A stretch of 64,000 nt of DNA from Mycobacterium triplex (GTDB lineage: Bacteria; Actinomycetota; Actinomycetes; Mycobacteriales; Mycobacteriaceae): assembly GCF_000689255.1 (NCBI RefSeq), contig NZ_HG964446.1, forward strand, positions 3,826,734 through 3,890,733, read 5' to 3'. Of the stretch, positions 9,794 through 18,221 are shown piece by piece. Every line of letters begins with the position of its first letter. Position 1 is the stretch's first letter. The position numbers and the translations under genes were made by a program. The notes under the pieces are model-generated. The model saw nothing but the letters and a program-made list of their open reading frames with translations, had not been told where the DNA came from and searched no databases.

Positions 9794-11803
9794 CTACGTG
9801 GCCTGCAGGAGCAGCGGCGGACCGGGGTCGGGCGACAGCGGCACGTTCTCCCGCTGCATCAGCCAGCCCGCGATGTTGTGGAACAGCGGGGCCGCCGAGT
9901 GACCGGGCGTACCGTCGGCGTTGCGTTCCGGGTTGTCCATCATGATGCCGATCACGTAGCGCGGATTGTCCACGGTGGCCATCCCGGCGAACGTGATCCA
10001 GTAGACGTTGTCGAAGTAGCAGCCGCAGCCCGGGTTGATCTGCTGAGCGGTACCGGTCTTGCCGGCCATCTGGTAGCCGGGCACCGCGGCCGCGGGACCG
10101 GTGCCCTGCTGGTAGCCCATCGGGTCGTGTTGCACGACGGCGCGCAGCATGCCCCGCACGGTCTGCGCGGTCTGCGCCGAGACCACCCGAACACCTTCCG
10201 GGCGCACTTCTTCGGTGCGGGTGCCGTCGGGGGCGATGGTGGCCTTGATGATTCGCGGCGGTATCCGCACCCCGTCGTTGGCGATGGTCTGGTACATGTC
10301 CGTCATCTGCAGCAAGGTCATCGAAAGACCTTGCCCGATAGGCAGGTTGGAGAATGTGCTGCCCGACCACTGGTCGATCGGTGGCACCAGCCCGGCGCTC
10401 TCACCGGGCAGTCCGACGTTGGTGCGCTGTCCCAGCCCGAATTTGCGGACCATGTCGTAGAAGCGTTCCGGCCCAACGCGTTGCGCCAGCATCAGGGTGC
10501 CGACGTTCGAGGATTTCCCGAACACGCCGGTGGTGGTGTAGGGCATCACGCCGTGGTCCCACGCGTCGTGCACATTGACGCCACCCATGTTGATGGAGCC
10601 CGGGACCTGCAGCACCTCGTCGGGGTTGCTCAGGCCGTATTCGATGACCGACGACGCGGTGATGATCTTGTTCACCGAGCCGGGCTCGAACGGCGAGGAC
10701 ACCGGCAGGTTGCCCAGCTGCCGGTCACCCTGGCGACCGATGTCCTGGGACGGGTCGAAGGTGTTGTCGTTGGCCATGGCCAGTACTTCACCGGTCTTCG
10801 CGTCCAGCACGACGGCCGAAACATTGTGTGCCCCCGACAGATTCTTGGCCTGCTGGACCTGCTGCTGCACGTAGAACTGGATGTCGTTGTCGATGGTGAG
10901 CTGGACGGTCGAACCGTTGACCGCCTTGTGCCGGTTGCGGTAACTGCCGGGGATGACCACGCCGTCGGACCCGCGGTCGTAGGTGATCGAGCCGTCGGTG
11001 CCCGACAGCACCGAGTCCATGCTGTCCTCGAGGCCGAGCAGGCCGTGGCCGTCCCAGTCGATGCCGCCGACGACGTTGGCCGCCAACGATCCGCCCGGAT
11101 ACTGGCGCAGGTCCTGCCGCTCGGACCCGACCTCGGGGTACTTGTCCGAGATGGCGCTGGCGACGGCCGGGTCGACGGCACGCGCCAGGTAGACGAAGTT
11201 GTCGCCCGATTGCAGCTTCTTCAGCAGGGTCGCGTAGTCCGGCTTGTTGTCCAGCCGCGCCGCAACCTCTTTGGCGATGTCGCGCAGCCGCTGTTGGGGA
11301 TCGGGGGCGGACGGGTTCTTCTTCCTGGCGTCTTCCAGTTGCTGGCGGATCCGCTTGGGCTGAAACGTCAGGGCGCGCGATTCGATGGTGAAGGCCAGCT
11401 GCTGGTTGTTGCGGTCGACGATGCTGCCGCGGATGGCTTTCGAGACGTCGGTGACCTTGAGCTGCCCGGCGGCCTGGGCGCGCAGCTTCGGCGCGTTGGT
11501 GACCTGCAGGACGAACAGCTGCGCGCCGGCCACCAGCATCAGCACCAGGATGACCACGTAGCCGACGCGATGCCGCACGACGAACGACCCGCCGCGCAGG
11601 CCCGCGTCGACGACGTGGCGGGTGCGCCGTTCGTTGGCCGAATGGCCGAGCGGGGCCTCGCCGGATTTCTTGGCCTTGCGGAATCCCTTTGCTTCCGGCT
11701 TCCGAGTGCGGTTAGGTTGCCGAACGTCTTTGGCCTGCCGCGGTTTACGCGGACCGCGCGTCGGTCGCGGCCGGCGTGTCCGGCCGTCCTCGCCGCGACT
11801 CAC
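9794..11803 (-). CDS. pbpB: septal penicillin-binding protein 3 (FtsI)
   Basis: PbpB is the class B transpeptidase of the divisome and partner of FtsW. The 669-residue product has a basic cytoplasmic N-terminus, one membrane segment near residues 81-100, a dimerisation domain, and a transpeptidase domain with SVNK (Ser376, Lys379), a SSN motif in GKSSNVG and a KTG motif in AGKTGTAQ. The GTG start overlaps the ftsL-like stop by 4 bp (GTGA). The C-terminus ends SPDPGPPLLLQAT with no PASTA domain. Confidence 0.97.
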   Translation of the reverse strand: MSRGEDGRTRRPRPTRGPRKPRQAKDVRQPNRTRKPEAKGFRKAKKSGEAPLGHSANERRTRHVVDAGLRGGSFVVRHRVGYVVILVLMLVAGAQLFVLQVTNAPKLRAQAAGQLKVTDVSKAIRGSIVDRNNQQLAFTIESRALTFQPKRIRQQLEDARKKNPSAPDPQQRLRDIAKEVAARLDNKPDYATLLKKLQSGDNFVYLARAVDPAVASAISDKYPEVGSERQDLRQYPGGSLAANVVGGIDWDGHGLLGLEDSMDSVLSGTDGSITYDRGSDGVVIPGSYRNRHKAVNGSTVQLTIDNDIQFYVQQQVQQAKNLSGAHNVSAVVLDAKTGEVLAMANDNTFDPSQDIGRQGDRQLGNLPVSSPFEPGSVNKIITASSVIEYGLSNPDEVLQVPGSINMGGVNVHDAWDHGVMPYTTTGVFGKSSNVGTLMLAQRVGPERFYDMVRKFGLGQRTNVGLPGESAGLVPPIDQWSGSTFSNLPIGQGLSMTLLQMTDMYQTIANDGVRIPPRIIKATIAPDGTRTEEVRPEGVRVVSAQTAQTVRGMLRAVVQHDPMGYQQGTGPAAAVPGYQMAGKTGTAQQINPGCGCYFDNVYWITFAGMATVDNPRYVIGIMMDNPERNADGTPGHSAAPLFHNIAGWLMQRENVPLSPDPGPPLLLQAT

Positions 11804-13083
11804 CGGGTGGGCCCTGGTAAGGCACCGGGCGGCGCGATCTGCGCGCCGTGATTCGGAATGGCCTGCGGCCCGGGCAACGCCGGGACGGCGGCCTGCGGCA
11901 CCCGTTGTACCGGGACCGGCACTTCCGCCGGCAACGGCGCGGGCGCCGGCACCGAAAGGGGCAGTCCGCCAACCGGAATCGGCACTTCGGCGGGCACCGG
12001 AGCGGCCGCCGCGCCCGCCGGTGCGGGCAGCCCGGGCATCGGCAGACCCGGCGTCGGCAGCCCTTGGGCCGGCAGCGCCTGTGCCGGAAGTCCTTGCGTC
12101 GGAAGTACTTGCGTGGGAAGTCCTTGGGTCGGCAGTCCTGGCGCCGGCAACCCCGGCGTCGGCAGCATACCCGGGAATTGCCCGCCAACCCGGCCACCTG
12201 GGCTGCCCGGCGCGCCGGGCGCGGCCGGCGGCAGATGCTGACCACCCACGGTCGTCGAGCCATCCGGAGCGCGCAGCAGCGCCTCGGGTCCACCGGCGCG
12301 GCCCGGCACCAGGGCAGCACCCGGATTCGGTTGCACGCGGACCGGGACTTCCGGCGGCAGCACCGCCGGCTTCGGCGGTGCCGGCGGGCCTTCCTCGGGC
12401 AGCTTGGTGTTCAGCGGTGGCGGCGGAACGCCGTCTGCGGGCTTGGGCGTGCCGACCACCACCCAGCTACCGGACGGATCCTGGACCAGGTGAGCGGTGT
12501 CGCGGGTCGGGATCATGCCCTGCTTGCGGGCCGCTTCGGCCAGCGCCGGCGCGGCCTCCGCCTCGCGCACATCGCGTTCCAGCGCCTCCTTCTGCTGCTG
12601 CAGCATCCGGGTCTTCTCGCGCGCGTGACTCAACTGGTAGGACCGCTCCGCGGAATCGGTGGACAGCCACAGCGTGAGCGCCAGGCCGAGACCGAGCGCG
12701 CCGATGATCAGCACGACGAACGGAACCTTGGCCAGCAACGTCTGCGGACGCAGGTCGATCGACGCCAGCCGGATAGCAATCCGCTCACTAAGCCGAGGCC
12801 GAATAACCTTGGGCGCTTTGGCTTTCCGCGCCTTGGCGCGGGCCTTGGCCTGGCCGCTGCTCTTGGGACGTGCTTTGCGCTCGACGGGCCGCGCATTGGG
12901 GCTGGTTTGCGGGCCGGATGTGGACGAGCGCGCCTCGCGACCGGTCGCCGTACCCCGCGCCGGCCGGGTGCGCCGCGTCGTCGAGTCCGCCGCGTTGCGC
13001 CTGGCCTTGCGGGCAGCAACGTCACGCCCACCGCGCCGGTCGGTGCGGCGTTTCGGCGCCTCGCGCTTGGCTTTCGCTTTCAT
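11800..13083 (-). CDS. ftsL: FtsL-like divisome membrane protein with proline-rich tail
   Basis: Position between rsmH and pbpB, one membrane span and a short coiled coil identify the mycobacterial FtsL (Rv2164c type). Visible parts of the 427-residue product: a very basic cytoplasmic N-terminus of about 110 residues; a membrane segment near 118-140 (VPFVVLIIGALGLGLALTLW); a heptad-rich coiled coil near 150-182 (REKTRMLQQQKEALERDV); then an extracytoplasmic tail of about 240 residues dominated by Pro, Gly, Ala and Leu, including tandem GLPxx pentapeptides. The ATG overlaps the rsmH stop (ATGA). The function of the tail is unknown; its length differs between mycobacteria. Confidence 0.85.
   Translation of the reverse strand: MKAKAKREAPKRRTDRRGGRDVAARKARRNAADSTTRRTRPARGTATGREARSSTSGPQTSPNARPVERKARPKSSGQAKARAKARKAKAPKVIRPRLSERIAIRLASIDLRPQTLLAKVPFVVLIIGALGLGLALTLWLSTDSAERSYQLSHAREKTRMLQQQKEALERDVREAEAAPALAEAARKQGMIPTRDTAHLVQDPSGSWVVVGTPKPADGVPPPPLNTKLPEEGPPAPPKPAVLPPEVPVRVQPNPGAALVPGRAGGPEALLRAPDGSTTVGGQHLPPAAPGAPGSPGGRVGGQFPGMLPTPGLPAPGLPTQGLPTQVLPTQGLPAQALPAQGLPTPGLPMPGLPAPAGAAAAPVPAEVPIPVGGLPLSVPAPAPLPAEVPVPVQRVPQAAVPALPGPQAIPNHGAQIAPPGALPGPTR
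12018..12170 (-). repeat. 15-bp tandem repeat encoding GLPxx pentapeptides in ftsL
   Basis: About ten consecutive 15-bp units encode Leu-Pro pentapeptides of the form GLPTP, GLPAP, GLPTQ, VLPTQ, ALPAQ and GLPMP within the extracytoplasmic tail of the FtsL-like protein. Units differ mainly at one or two codons. A 15-bp in-frame repeat can change copy number by slippage without a frameshift. Confidence 0.85.
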
Positions 13084-14099
13084 GAGTCGCCCTTCTCGGT
13101 CACCGGCGGGTGTGGTTGTCCCTCGACGTCCAGCCGTTGCAAGGCCCGTAGTCGCACGGCGGTGCTACGAGGGTTACGTTCGATTTCGTCGGCGTCGGCG
13201 CGCTCGGCCCCGCGGGTCAGCGACCGGAATCGCGGGCCGCGGCCGGGCAGCTCGAACGGGAGATCCACCGGCGTGCCCGAAGCGACCGCGTCGGCGAACT
13301 CGCGTTTGACAATCCGGTCTTCCAGCGACTGGTAGGCCATCACCACGATGCGTCCGCCGACGGTGAGCGCATCCAACGCGGCCGGGATGGCCCGGCGCAG
13401 CGTGTCCAGCTCGTCGTTGACCGCGATCCGCAGCGCCTGGAAGGTGCGCTTGGCCGGATGCCCGCCGGTGCGCCGGGCCGCGGCCGGAATCGCCTGGTAC
13501 AGAAGCTCAACCAGCTCGGCGGTCGAGCGCAACGGGGTGCGGGCGCGCCGGCGGACGATGTGCGTGGCGATCCGGCGCGCGAACCGCTCCTCGCCGTAAC
13601 GGTGCAGGATGTCCGCCAGTTCGGCCTCGTCGTAGGTGTTGACGATGTCGGCCGCGGTCAGCGGGGACGACGGATCCATCCGCATGTCCAGCGGCGCGTC
13701 CTGGGCGTAGGCAAATCCGCGCTCGGCCCGGTCGAGTTGCATGGACGACACGCCCAGATCGAACAGCACCCCGTCGATCGATTCCTGTGCGGCATAACCG
13801 CATTCGGCCAGGGCCGCGTCGATGCCGTCATACCGCGTGTGCACCAGTGTGATTCGGTCGGCGAAGGGCGCCAGCCGATCGCCGGCGATGTCCAGGGCGC
13901 TGGGATCGCGGTCGAGCCCGATCAATCGCAGGCCCGGAAGTTCGGTCAGGAATCGTTGGGCGTGCCCGCCCGCACCGAGAGTGGCATCGACGAGCACCGC
14001 GCCGGAACCGTCGGCGTGCTGACGGGTCAATGCCGGGGTGAGCAGTTCGACGCTGCGCGCAAGCAGCACGGGCACGTGCCCGAAGTCCTTGTCGGCCAC
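13080..14099 (-). CDS. rsmH: 16S rRNA (cytosine1402-N4)-methyltransferase RsmH (MraW)
   Basis: RsmH methylates C1402 of 16S rRNA and is the second gene of the classical dcw operon. The product has the SAM-binding block VDATLGAGGHA about 40 residues in, LFDLGVSSMQLD, GHPAKRTFQALRIAVN and YQSLEDRIVK. The GTG start at 14099 (339 aa, VADKDFGHVPVLL) is chosen because GGAGG sits 7 nt upstream and HVPVLL falls where the family begins. The frame stays open to an ATG at 14294, overlapping mraZ, which would add about 65 residues rich in favoured codons (SWPLPEPTLAYFPNARF). The stop overlaps the ftsL ATG by 4 bp. Confidence 0.93.
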   Translation of the reverse strand: MADKDFGHVPVLLARSVELLTPALTRQHADGSGAVLVDATLGAGGHAQRFLTELPGLRLIGLDRDPSALDIAGDRLAPFADRITLVHTRYDGIDAALAECGYAAQESIDGVLFDLGVSSMQLDRAERGFAYAQDAPLDMRMDPSSPLTAADIVNTYDEAELADILHRYGEERFARRIATHIVRRRARTPLRSTAELVELLYQAIPAAARRTGGHPAKRTFQALRIAVNDELDTLRRAIPAALDALTVGGRIVVMAYQSLEDRIVKREFADAVASGTPVDLPFELPGRGPRFRSLTRGAERADADEIERNPRSTAVRLRALQRLDVEGQPHPPVTEKGDS

Positions 14100-14268
14100 C
14101 GCAACACCTCCGGGGGTCGGGCGAGCTGCCTGCGCACTCCTCCGGCCCTGCCGGGCCGCCAAGGCTGGGGCCCAGGCACCGAGGTCCCTGTCCGACGCTA
14201 CGAACCTGGCGTTGGGGAAGTACGCCAGGGTCGGTTCGGGCAGAGGCCACGATGCACGGGCATGCGCC

Positions 14269-14700
14269 TCAGATGATGTCGCCGAGTGCTTCATCGCTGG
14301 CCGCGGAGAAGTTCTCTTCGTGCGTTTGCTGGTAGTCCTGCCAGGCCTGGGCATCCCAGATCTCGAGGTAGTCGACCGCACCGATCACCACGCATTCCTT
14401 GGATAGGTTCGCGTAGCGGCGGTGGTCGGACGACAAGGTGATGCGGCCCTGGGCATCGGGGTGCTGCTCATCGGTGCCGGCGGCCAGATTGCGCAGGAAC
14501 GCCCTGGCTTCCGGGTTGCTTCGAGACGTCTTGCTGGCCCGGCGGGCGAGCTGCTCGAATTCCGCCCGCGGGTAGACGGCGAGGCTGTGATCTTGGCTCT
14601 TGGTGACCATCAACCCCCCTGCCAGCGCGTCGCGGAACTTGGCGGGCAACGTCAGTCGCCCTTTGTCGTCGAGTTTGGGCGTGTAGGTGCCGAGAAACAC
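14269..14700 (-). CDS. mraZ: transcriptional regulator MraZ
   Basis: MraZ is a DNA-binding regulator of its own operon, made of two AbrB-like swapped-hairpin domains. The 143-residue product shows both: LDDKGRLTLPAKFRD near residues 10-24 and DAQGRITLSSDHRRY near 82-96, each with the DxxGR core. The GTG start is preceded by a strong AGGAGGTGA ribosome binding site. It is the first gene of the division operon, and its binding site (three TGGGG units) lies just upstream. Confidence 0.96.
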   Translation of the reverse strand: MFLGTYTPKLDDKGRLTLPAKFRDALAGGLMVTKSQDHSLAVYPRAEFEQLARRASKTSRSNPEARAFLRNLAAGTDEQHPDAQGRITLSSDHRRYANLSKECVVIGAVDYLEIWDAQAWQDYQQTHEENFSAASDEALGDII

Positions 14701-14751
14701 CTGCTCACCTCCTGCGGAGACCGGCTCTCGCCGCGCCCGAACACTTCAGCC

Positions 14752-14782
14752 ACCATACCCCACAGTCCCCCACTTTGCCCCA
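14752..14782 (-). promoter_or_regulatory. MraZ box and -10 of the dcw operon promoter
   Basis: On the minus strand three TGGGG units repeat at exactly 10-bp intervals (CCCCA on the plus strand at 14778-14782, 14768-14772 and 14758-14762), followed by a TATGGT -10-like hexamer (14752-14757). Tandem TGGG-N6 repeats upstream of mraZ are the established MraZ operator, so autoregulation of the operon is expected. Confidence 0.85.
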
Positions 14783-14911
14783 TAAACGGGGTGTCGGCGG
14801 GGTGTTTCGCCGATCATTTGCCACGTCACGCCGGCCCGCGGCCGCCGACCGTCGTTTCGGAGCCTCGGCGCGCCGTTGGGAAACCGCATTTCAGGGCCCA
14901 AAGTCGGCCGG

Positions 14912-14949
14912 TGGGGCGAAGTGGGGCGCCGCGGTGGGGCGGAGTGGGG
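14912..14949 (+). promoter_or_regulatory. second TGGGG array, opposite orientation (candidate extra MraZ sites)
   Basis: Four plus-strand TGGGG units start at 14912, 14922, 14935 and 14945, with spacings of 10, 13 and 10 bp. Unit and phasing match the MraZ box 130 bp away but the orientation is reversed, and no gene in the plus direction starts nearby. MraZ binding here is inferred, not shown. Confidence 0.5.
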
Positions 14950-14989
14950 CGCGGATTGGCATCGATTCGGAGTCGAATCGGGCTCCGGA

Positions 14990-15023
14990 CACAAAAACAA
15001 GGGGCAGCCGGTCCGGCTGCCCC
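14990..15023 (-). terminator. hairpin terminator after the DUF3040 gene
   Basis: A perfect GGGGCAGCCGG / CCGGCTGCCCC inverted repeat (15001-15023) lies 17 bp after the stop of the minus-strand gene at 15041. On that strand it is followed by a T-rich run (TTGTTTTTGTGT). This is a good intrinsic terminator by mycobacterial standards and separates that gene from the mraZ operon. The rest of the 340-bp gap 14701-15040 holds the MraZ-type repeats; no gene is seen. Confidence 0.8.
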
Positions 15024-15040
15024 TTAAGGTTTGCGGTTGA

Positions 15041-15442
15041 TTACTCGTCGAAGCGGCGGCGGAAGCGATCTTCCATGCGGCTGGTGAAGGAGCCCCCGCC
15101 CCCCTTGTTGCGGCGTTGCCGCGAACCCTGCGCGGGCCCGGATTGGTTGGAGCGCCCGGACATCCGCGGACCGGTGATGGCGAACACCACACCACCGAAC
15201 ATCACAACGAAGCCAACGACGCTGAGAATCGGGAAGCTGCCAATCATCGTGGCCTTGAAGGCCACGCCGGAAACCAGCATCGCCAGACCGATAACGAAGA
15301 GAGCCGCACCCTGCAGACGGCGCCGCGCGGTGGGTGCGCGGAACCCCCCGCCACGTACGCTCGACGCGAACTTGGGATCCTCGGCGTAGAGAGCGCTCTC
15401 GATCTGATCGAGCATCCGCTGCTCATGATCGGAGAGTGGCAT
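15041..15442 (-). CDS. DUF3040 family membrane protein (Rv2169c type)
   Basis: This 133-residue protein begins MPLSDHEQRMLDQIESALYA, the hallmark of the actinobacterial DUF3040 family. Two membrane segments follow (near residues 43-60 and 66-84), then a Gly/Arg-rich basic C-terminus ending RMEDRFRRRFDE. The ATG is preceded by AAGGAGGGACGA; the open frame runs 19 codons further but without a comparable start. Function is unknown. Confidence 0.9.
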   Translation of the reverse strand: MPLSDHEQRMLDQIESALYAEDPKFASSVRGGGFRAPTARRRLQGAALFVIGLAMLVSGVAFKATMIGSFPILSVVGFVVMFGGVVFAITGPRMSGRSNQSGPAQGSRQRRNKGGGGSFTSRMEDRFRRRFDE

Positions 15443-15474
15443 TCGTCCCTCCTTGCCGACAGTCTGACACGTAA

Positions 15475-15509
15475 CTATCGATAGCACGCGGATGCCCATT
15501 GTATGGGCA
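15475..15509. promoter_or_regulatory. palindromes in the divergent promoter region 15443-15780
   Basis: The 338-bp gap between the divergent DUF3040 and GNAT genes contains two adjacent palindromes: CTATCGATAG (15475-15484) and TGCCCAT-TGT-ATGGGCA (15493-15509, 7-bp arms). Both are close to the minus-strand gene start, where an operator would be expected. No protein-coding signal is evident in the remainder, which has AT-richer stretches (15500-15530). Confidence 0.4.
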
Positions 15510-15780
15510 ACTAAGTCAAATGATACGAGGTCAATCTGACCCGTACCACTGGTTCGTCCGCGATTCTATCTCCGTTGCTTCCCGACGATCATCGGGCCGC
15601 AACGGCGATGCGTTACAACACCCTTGCCGAAACCCTCGCGGTCGTCGGCTGGTTGCCACCACCGCCCGTCAGCCGATCGGCCCCGGACCCGATAATGGCG
15701 ATACGGGCCCGGGCCCGCTGCGCCGCCGATGCCGACAAGCGCACGACGCCGGATCACTGTGACGAGGAGGACACCGCGAG

Positions 15781-16383
15781 TTGGCGATATTCCTCATCGA
15801 TCTGCCGCCGAAAGATATGGAGCGCCGCCTCGGTGACGCCCTCGCGGTCTACATCGACGCGATGCGGTACCCGCGGGGTACCGAGAACCAGCGGGCCGCC
15901 ATGTGGCTCGAGCACATCCGCCGCCGTGGGTGGCAGGCGGCCGCAGCGGTCGAGACGGACGTGGCCGAGGGCGGCGAGGTGCCGTCGGCGTCGGAACTGA
16001 GCGACGCGCCGTTGCTCGGGGTGGCCTACGGCTACCCGGGGGCGCCCGGGCAGTGGTGGCAGCAACAGGTGGTGTTGGGGATGCAACGCGGCGGCCTGCC
16101 GGCTCAGGAGATCGCGCGGCTGATGAACAGCTATTTCGAGCTGACCGAACTGCACATTCATCCGCGCGCCCAGGGCCGCGGCATCGGCGAGGCATTGGCC
16201 CGCCGGCTGCTCGCCGGGCGCTGCGAGCGCAACGTCATGCTCTCGACGCCGGAAACCAACGGCGAGGCCAATCGCGCCTGGCGGTTGTACCGGCGGCTGG
16301 GCTTCAACGACATCATCCGCCGCTACCACTTCGCCGGTGACCCACGGGCGTTCGCGATCCTGGGTCGCCCGCTGCCGCTCTAG
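15781..16383 (+). CDS. GNAT family N-acetyltransferase (Rv2170 type)
   Basis: The 200-residue product carries the GNAT acetyl-CoA-binding signature RAQGRGIGEALARRLL near residues 126-141 and the later β-strand region NRAWRLYRRLGF. I recall that the M. tuberculosis orthologue has been linked to protein or lysine-type acetylation; the substrate cannot be told from sequence. The start is TTG at 15781 with GAGGAGGA 9 nt upstream, giving MAIFLIDLPPKDMERR. lppM follows 27 bp downstream on the same strand. Confidence 0.88.
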   Translation: MAIFLIDLPPKDMERRLGDALAVYIDAMRYPRGTENQRAAMWLEHIRRRGWQAAAAVETDVAEGGEVPSASELSDAPLLGVAYGYPGAPGQWWQQQVVLGMQRGGLPAQEIARLMNSYFELTELHIHPRAQGRGIGEALARRLLAGRCERNVMLSTPETNGEANRAWRLYRRLGFNDIIRRYHFAGDPRAFAILGRPLPL

Positions 16384-16410
16384 CAGCACCAGATCTGGCA
16401 CGATGACCTG

Positions 16411-17121
16411 GTGCGCGCCAGCTCTCCCCCACGTCGAACCCGAGCAACCACTCGCGTGCTAGCCATCGCCATGCTGATGCTGCTGGTGCCCCTGGCGACC
16501 GGATGCCTGCGAGCCAGAGCCTCGCTGACCGTCTCGCCCGACGACCTGGTGTCCGGGGAGATCATCGCGGCGGCCAAGCCGAAGACCCCCAAGGACACCG
16601 GCCCGCAGCTCGACACCAACAACTTGCCGTTCAACCAGAAGGTGGCGGTGTCGAACTACGACAGCGACGGCTACGTCGGGTCGCAGGCGGTGTTCTCGGA
16701 CTTGACGTTCGGCGAACTGCCGCAGCTGGCCAACATGAACTCCGACGCTGCCGGCGTGAATGTGTCGCTACGCCGCAACGGCAACGTGGTGATCCTGGAA
16801 GGCCGCGCGGATCTGACGTCGCTGACCGATCCGGACGCCGACGTCGAGCTGACCGTCGCCTTTCCCGGCGTCGTGACGTCGACCAACGGTGACCGGGTCG
16901 ATCCGGATGCGGTGTCGTGGAAGCTCAAGCCGGGTGTGGTGAGCACGATGACGGCCCAGGCGCGCTACACCGATCCCAACACCCGCTCCTTCACCGGCGC
17001 GGGGGTGTGGCTGGGCATCGCGTCGTTCGCGGCGGCGGGCGTGGTCGCGCTACTGGCCTGGATGAGCCGGGACCGCTCGGAGCGGTTCACCACGCCGGGC
17101 AATCAACCGCCGTCCGGCTAG
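16411..17121 (+). CDS. lppM: lipoprotein LppM
   Basis: A 236-residue exported lipoprotein: an arginine-rich n-region, a hydrophobic stretch (VLAIAMLMLLVPLA) and a lipobox LATGC placing the lipidated Cys at residue 32. The mature part is a soluble domain, and a second hydrophobic segment (GVWLGIASFAAAGVVALLAW) near the C-terminus adds a membrane anchor. LppM of M. tuberculosis is associated with phagocytosis and lipid-binding phenotypes, as recalled. The start is GTG. The stop overlaps the convergent gene's stop by 4 bp. Confidence 0.9.
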   Translation: MRASSPPRRTRATTRVLAIAMLMLLVPLATGCLRARASLTVSPDDLVSGEIIAAAKPKTPKDTGPQLDTNNLPFNQKVAVSNYDSDGYVGSQAVFSDLTFGELPQLANMNSDAAGVNVSLRRNGNVVILEGRADLTSLTDPDADVELTVAFPGVVTSTNGDRVDPDAVSWKLKPGVVSTMTAQARYTDPNTRSFTGAGVWLGIASFAAAGVVALLAWMSRDRSERFTTPGNQPPSG

Positions 17122-18014
17122 ACGCGCTGGGCGGGCGACCAGTACTCGATCATCTCGGCGAAGGTCGCAAACGCCGGGCCGGACAGCCCGTAGGTCGCCT
17201 CCAGGTGGATGCTCAGCGGGAAGCCCAGCCCGCCGACGCCGTCCACCACCCGCTTGTACATGTCCAGCATCAGCTGGCGCTTCCGGGGCGGTTCGCACCC
17301 GGCGAGCTGCTTGACGAATTCCTGCTCGGCGGCCACCGCGGCGTTGCCCGGGTCCTGAATGAGCCAGTTGATCAGGCCGGTCTTGTTCTCCATCTGGGGG
17401 ACGAAGCCGAACGACAGCAGGATCTCGGGCCGGTGATCGGTGGTCTTGGCGAAGTCGGTCAAAAAGCCCACGATCGCGTCGGAGTACAGCAACTGGGTCA
17501 TGCCGTAGGTGGCGCCCTGGTCGCATTTGAAGTTGAAACGACCGTGTTCCCCCTCGCGGGTGGGAATCAGGATCACGCCGCGGTTGACCACCAGGTCGCG
17601 ATAGATCGACAGGGCGTCGGTCGGCGCGACGCCGGAGCCCTCGCCGTCGTTCATGGTGCGCGGGACGCCGACGAACACGACGCCCTCCATGCCGGCATCG
17701 GTGAGCTCGGTGAGCCGCCCCCGCAGCGTCGGCTCGTCGGAGAACGCGGTGACCTGCGTGCACAAGCCGGCGATGCCCGGCAGTTCGGGCTTTATGACGG
17801 ACCAGAAGTCCAGCACGTCGAATTTGGGCTTCATCGGGACGGGACGGTCGTCGTCCTCGGCGATGATGCCGGGAATCATCACGTGACGGATGCGACCGTC
17901 GAGGCCGGACTCCGCGGAGAACTGCAAAACCTTGCGCGCCTCGTCCAGCGCCCGCTCCCGGCCCCCGTCCACGTTCGGCGGCACCAGCTCGAGCGCGACG
18001 GTGTTGAGAGTCAC
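17118..18014 (-). CDS. non-canonical methylenetetrahydrofolate reductase (Rv2172c type)
   Basis: This 298-residue protein matches mycobacterial Rv2172c, which I recall as an atypical 5,10-methylenetetrahydrofolate reductase supplying methyl-THF for methionine synthesis. The sequence is compatible with a TIM-barrel MTHFR-like fold: repeated β-strand/loop segments such as GRIRHVMIPGIIAED, GLCTQVTAF and GRFNFKCDQGATYG, the last resembling the MetF region that precedes the flavin/substrate site. The start is GTG with AGAGGAAC upstream. The biochemical assignment rests on the orthologue, not on a motif seen here. Confidence 0.8.
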   Translation of the reverse strand: MTLNTVALELVPPNVDGGRERALDEARKVLQFSAESGLDGRIRHVMIPGIIAEDDDRPVPMKPKFDVLDFWSVIKPELPGIAGLCTQVTAFSDEPTLRGRLTELTDAGMEGVVFVGVPRTMNDGEGSGVAPTDALSIYRDLVVNRGVILIPTREGEHGRFNFKCDQGATYGMTQLLYSDAIVGFLTDFAKTTDHRPEILLSFGFVPQMENKTGLINWLIQDPGNAAVAAEQEFVKQLAGCEPPRKRQLMLDMYKRVVDGVGGLGFPLSIHLEATYGLSGPAFATFAEMIEYWSPAQRV

Positions 18015-18221
18015 GCGGTTCCTCTCCCTCGGACGAATGGCACCTCGCCAGCATAGGGGCGCGGGGTTACCGCCCGCCTTGGCGGGGACGGGCGGTCACG
18101 GGGATGCCACCGCGGTCGCGGCGAATACACTGGTCGGGCCCAGAGAACACCGAGGCATGCCAGAGCAGAAAGGGGCGCCGCGCTGAGCCTCAAAACCCCA
18201 GCAGCAGCGGCAACCGTCGAG

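Noticed and set aside
8243..11851. A 1202-codon open frame on the plus strand
   Set aside because: Antisense to murE and pbpB; it is a by-product of high third-position GC, with no protein family features and no start context.
12018..12170. Possible CRISPR-like or minisatellite array
   Set aside because: The 15-bp units have no spacers and are in frame inside ftsL, so they are a coding repeat.
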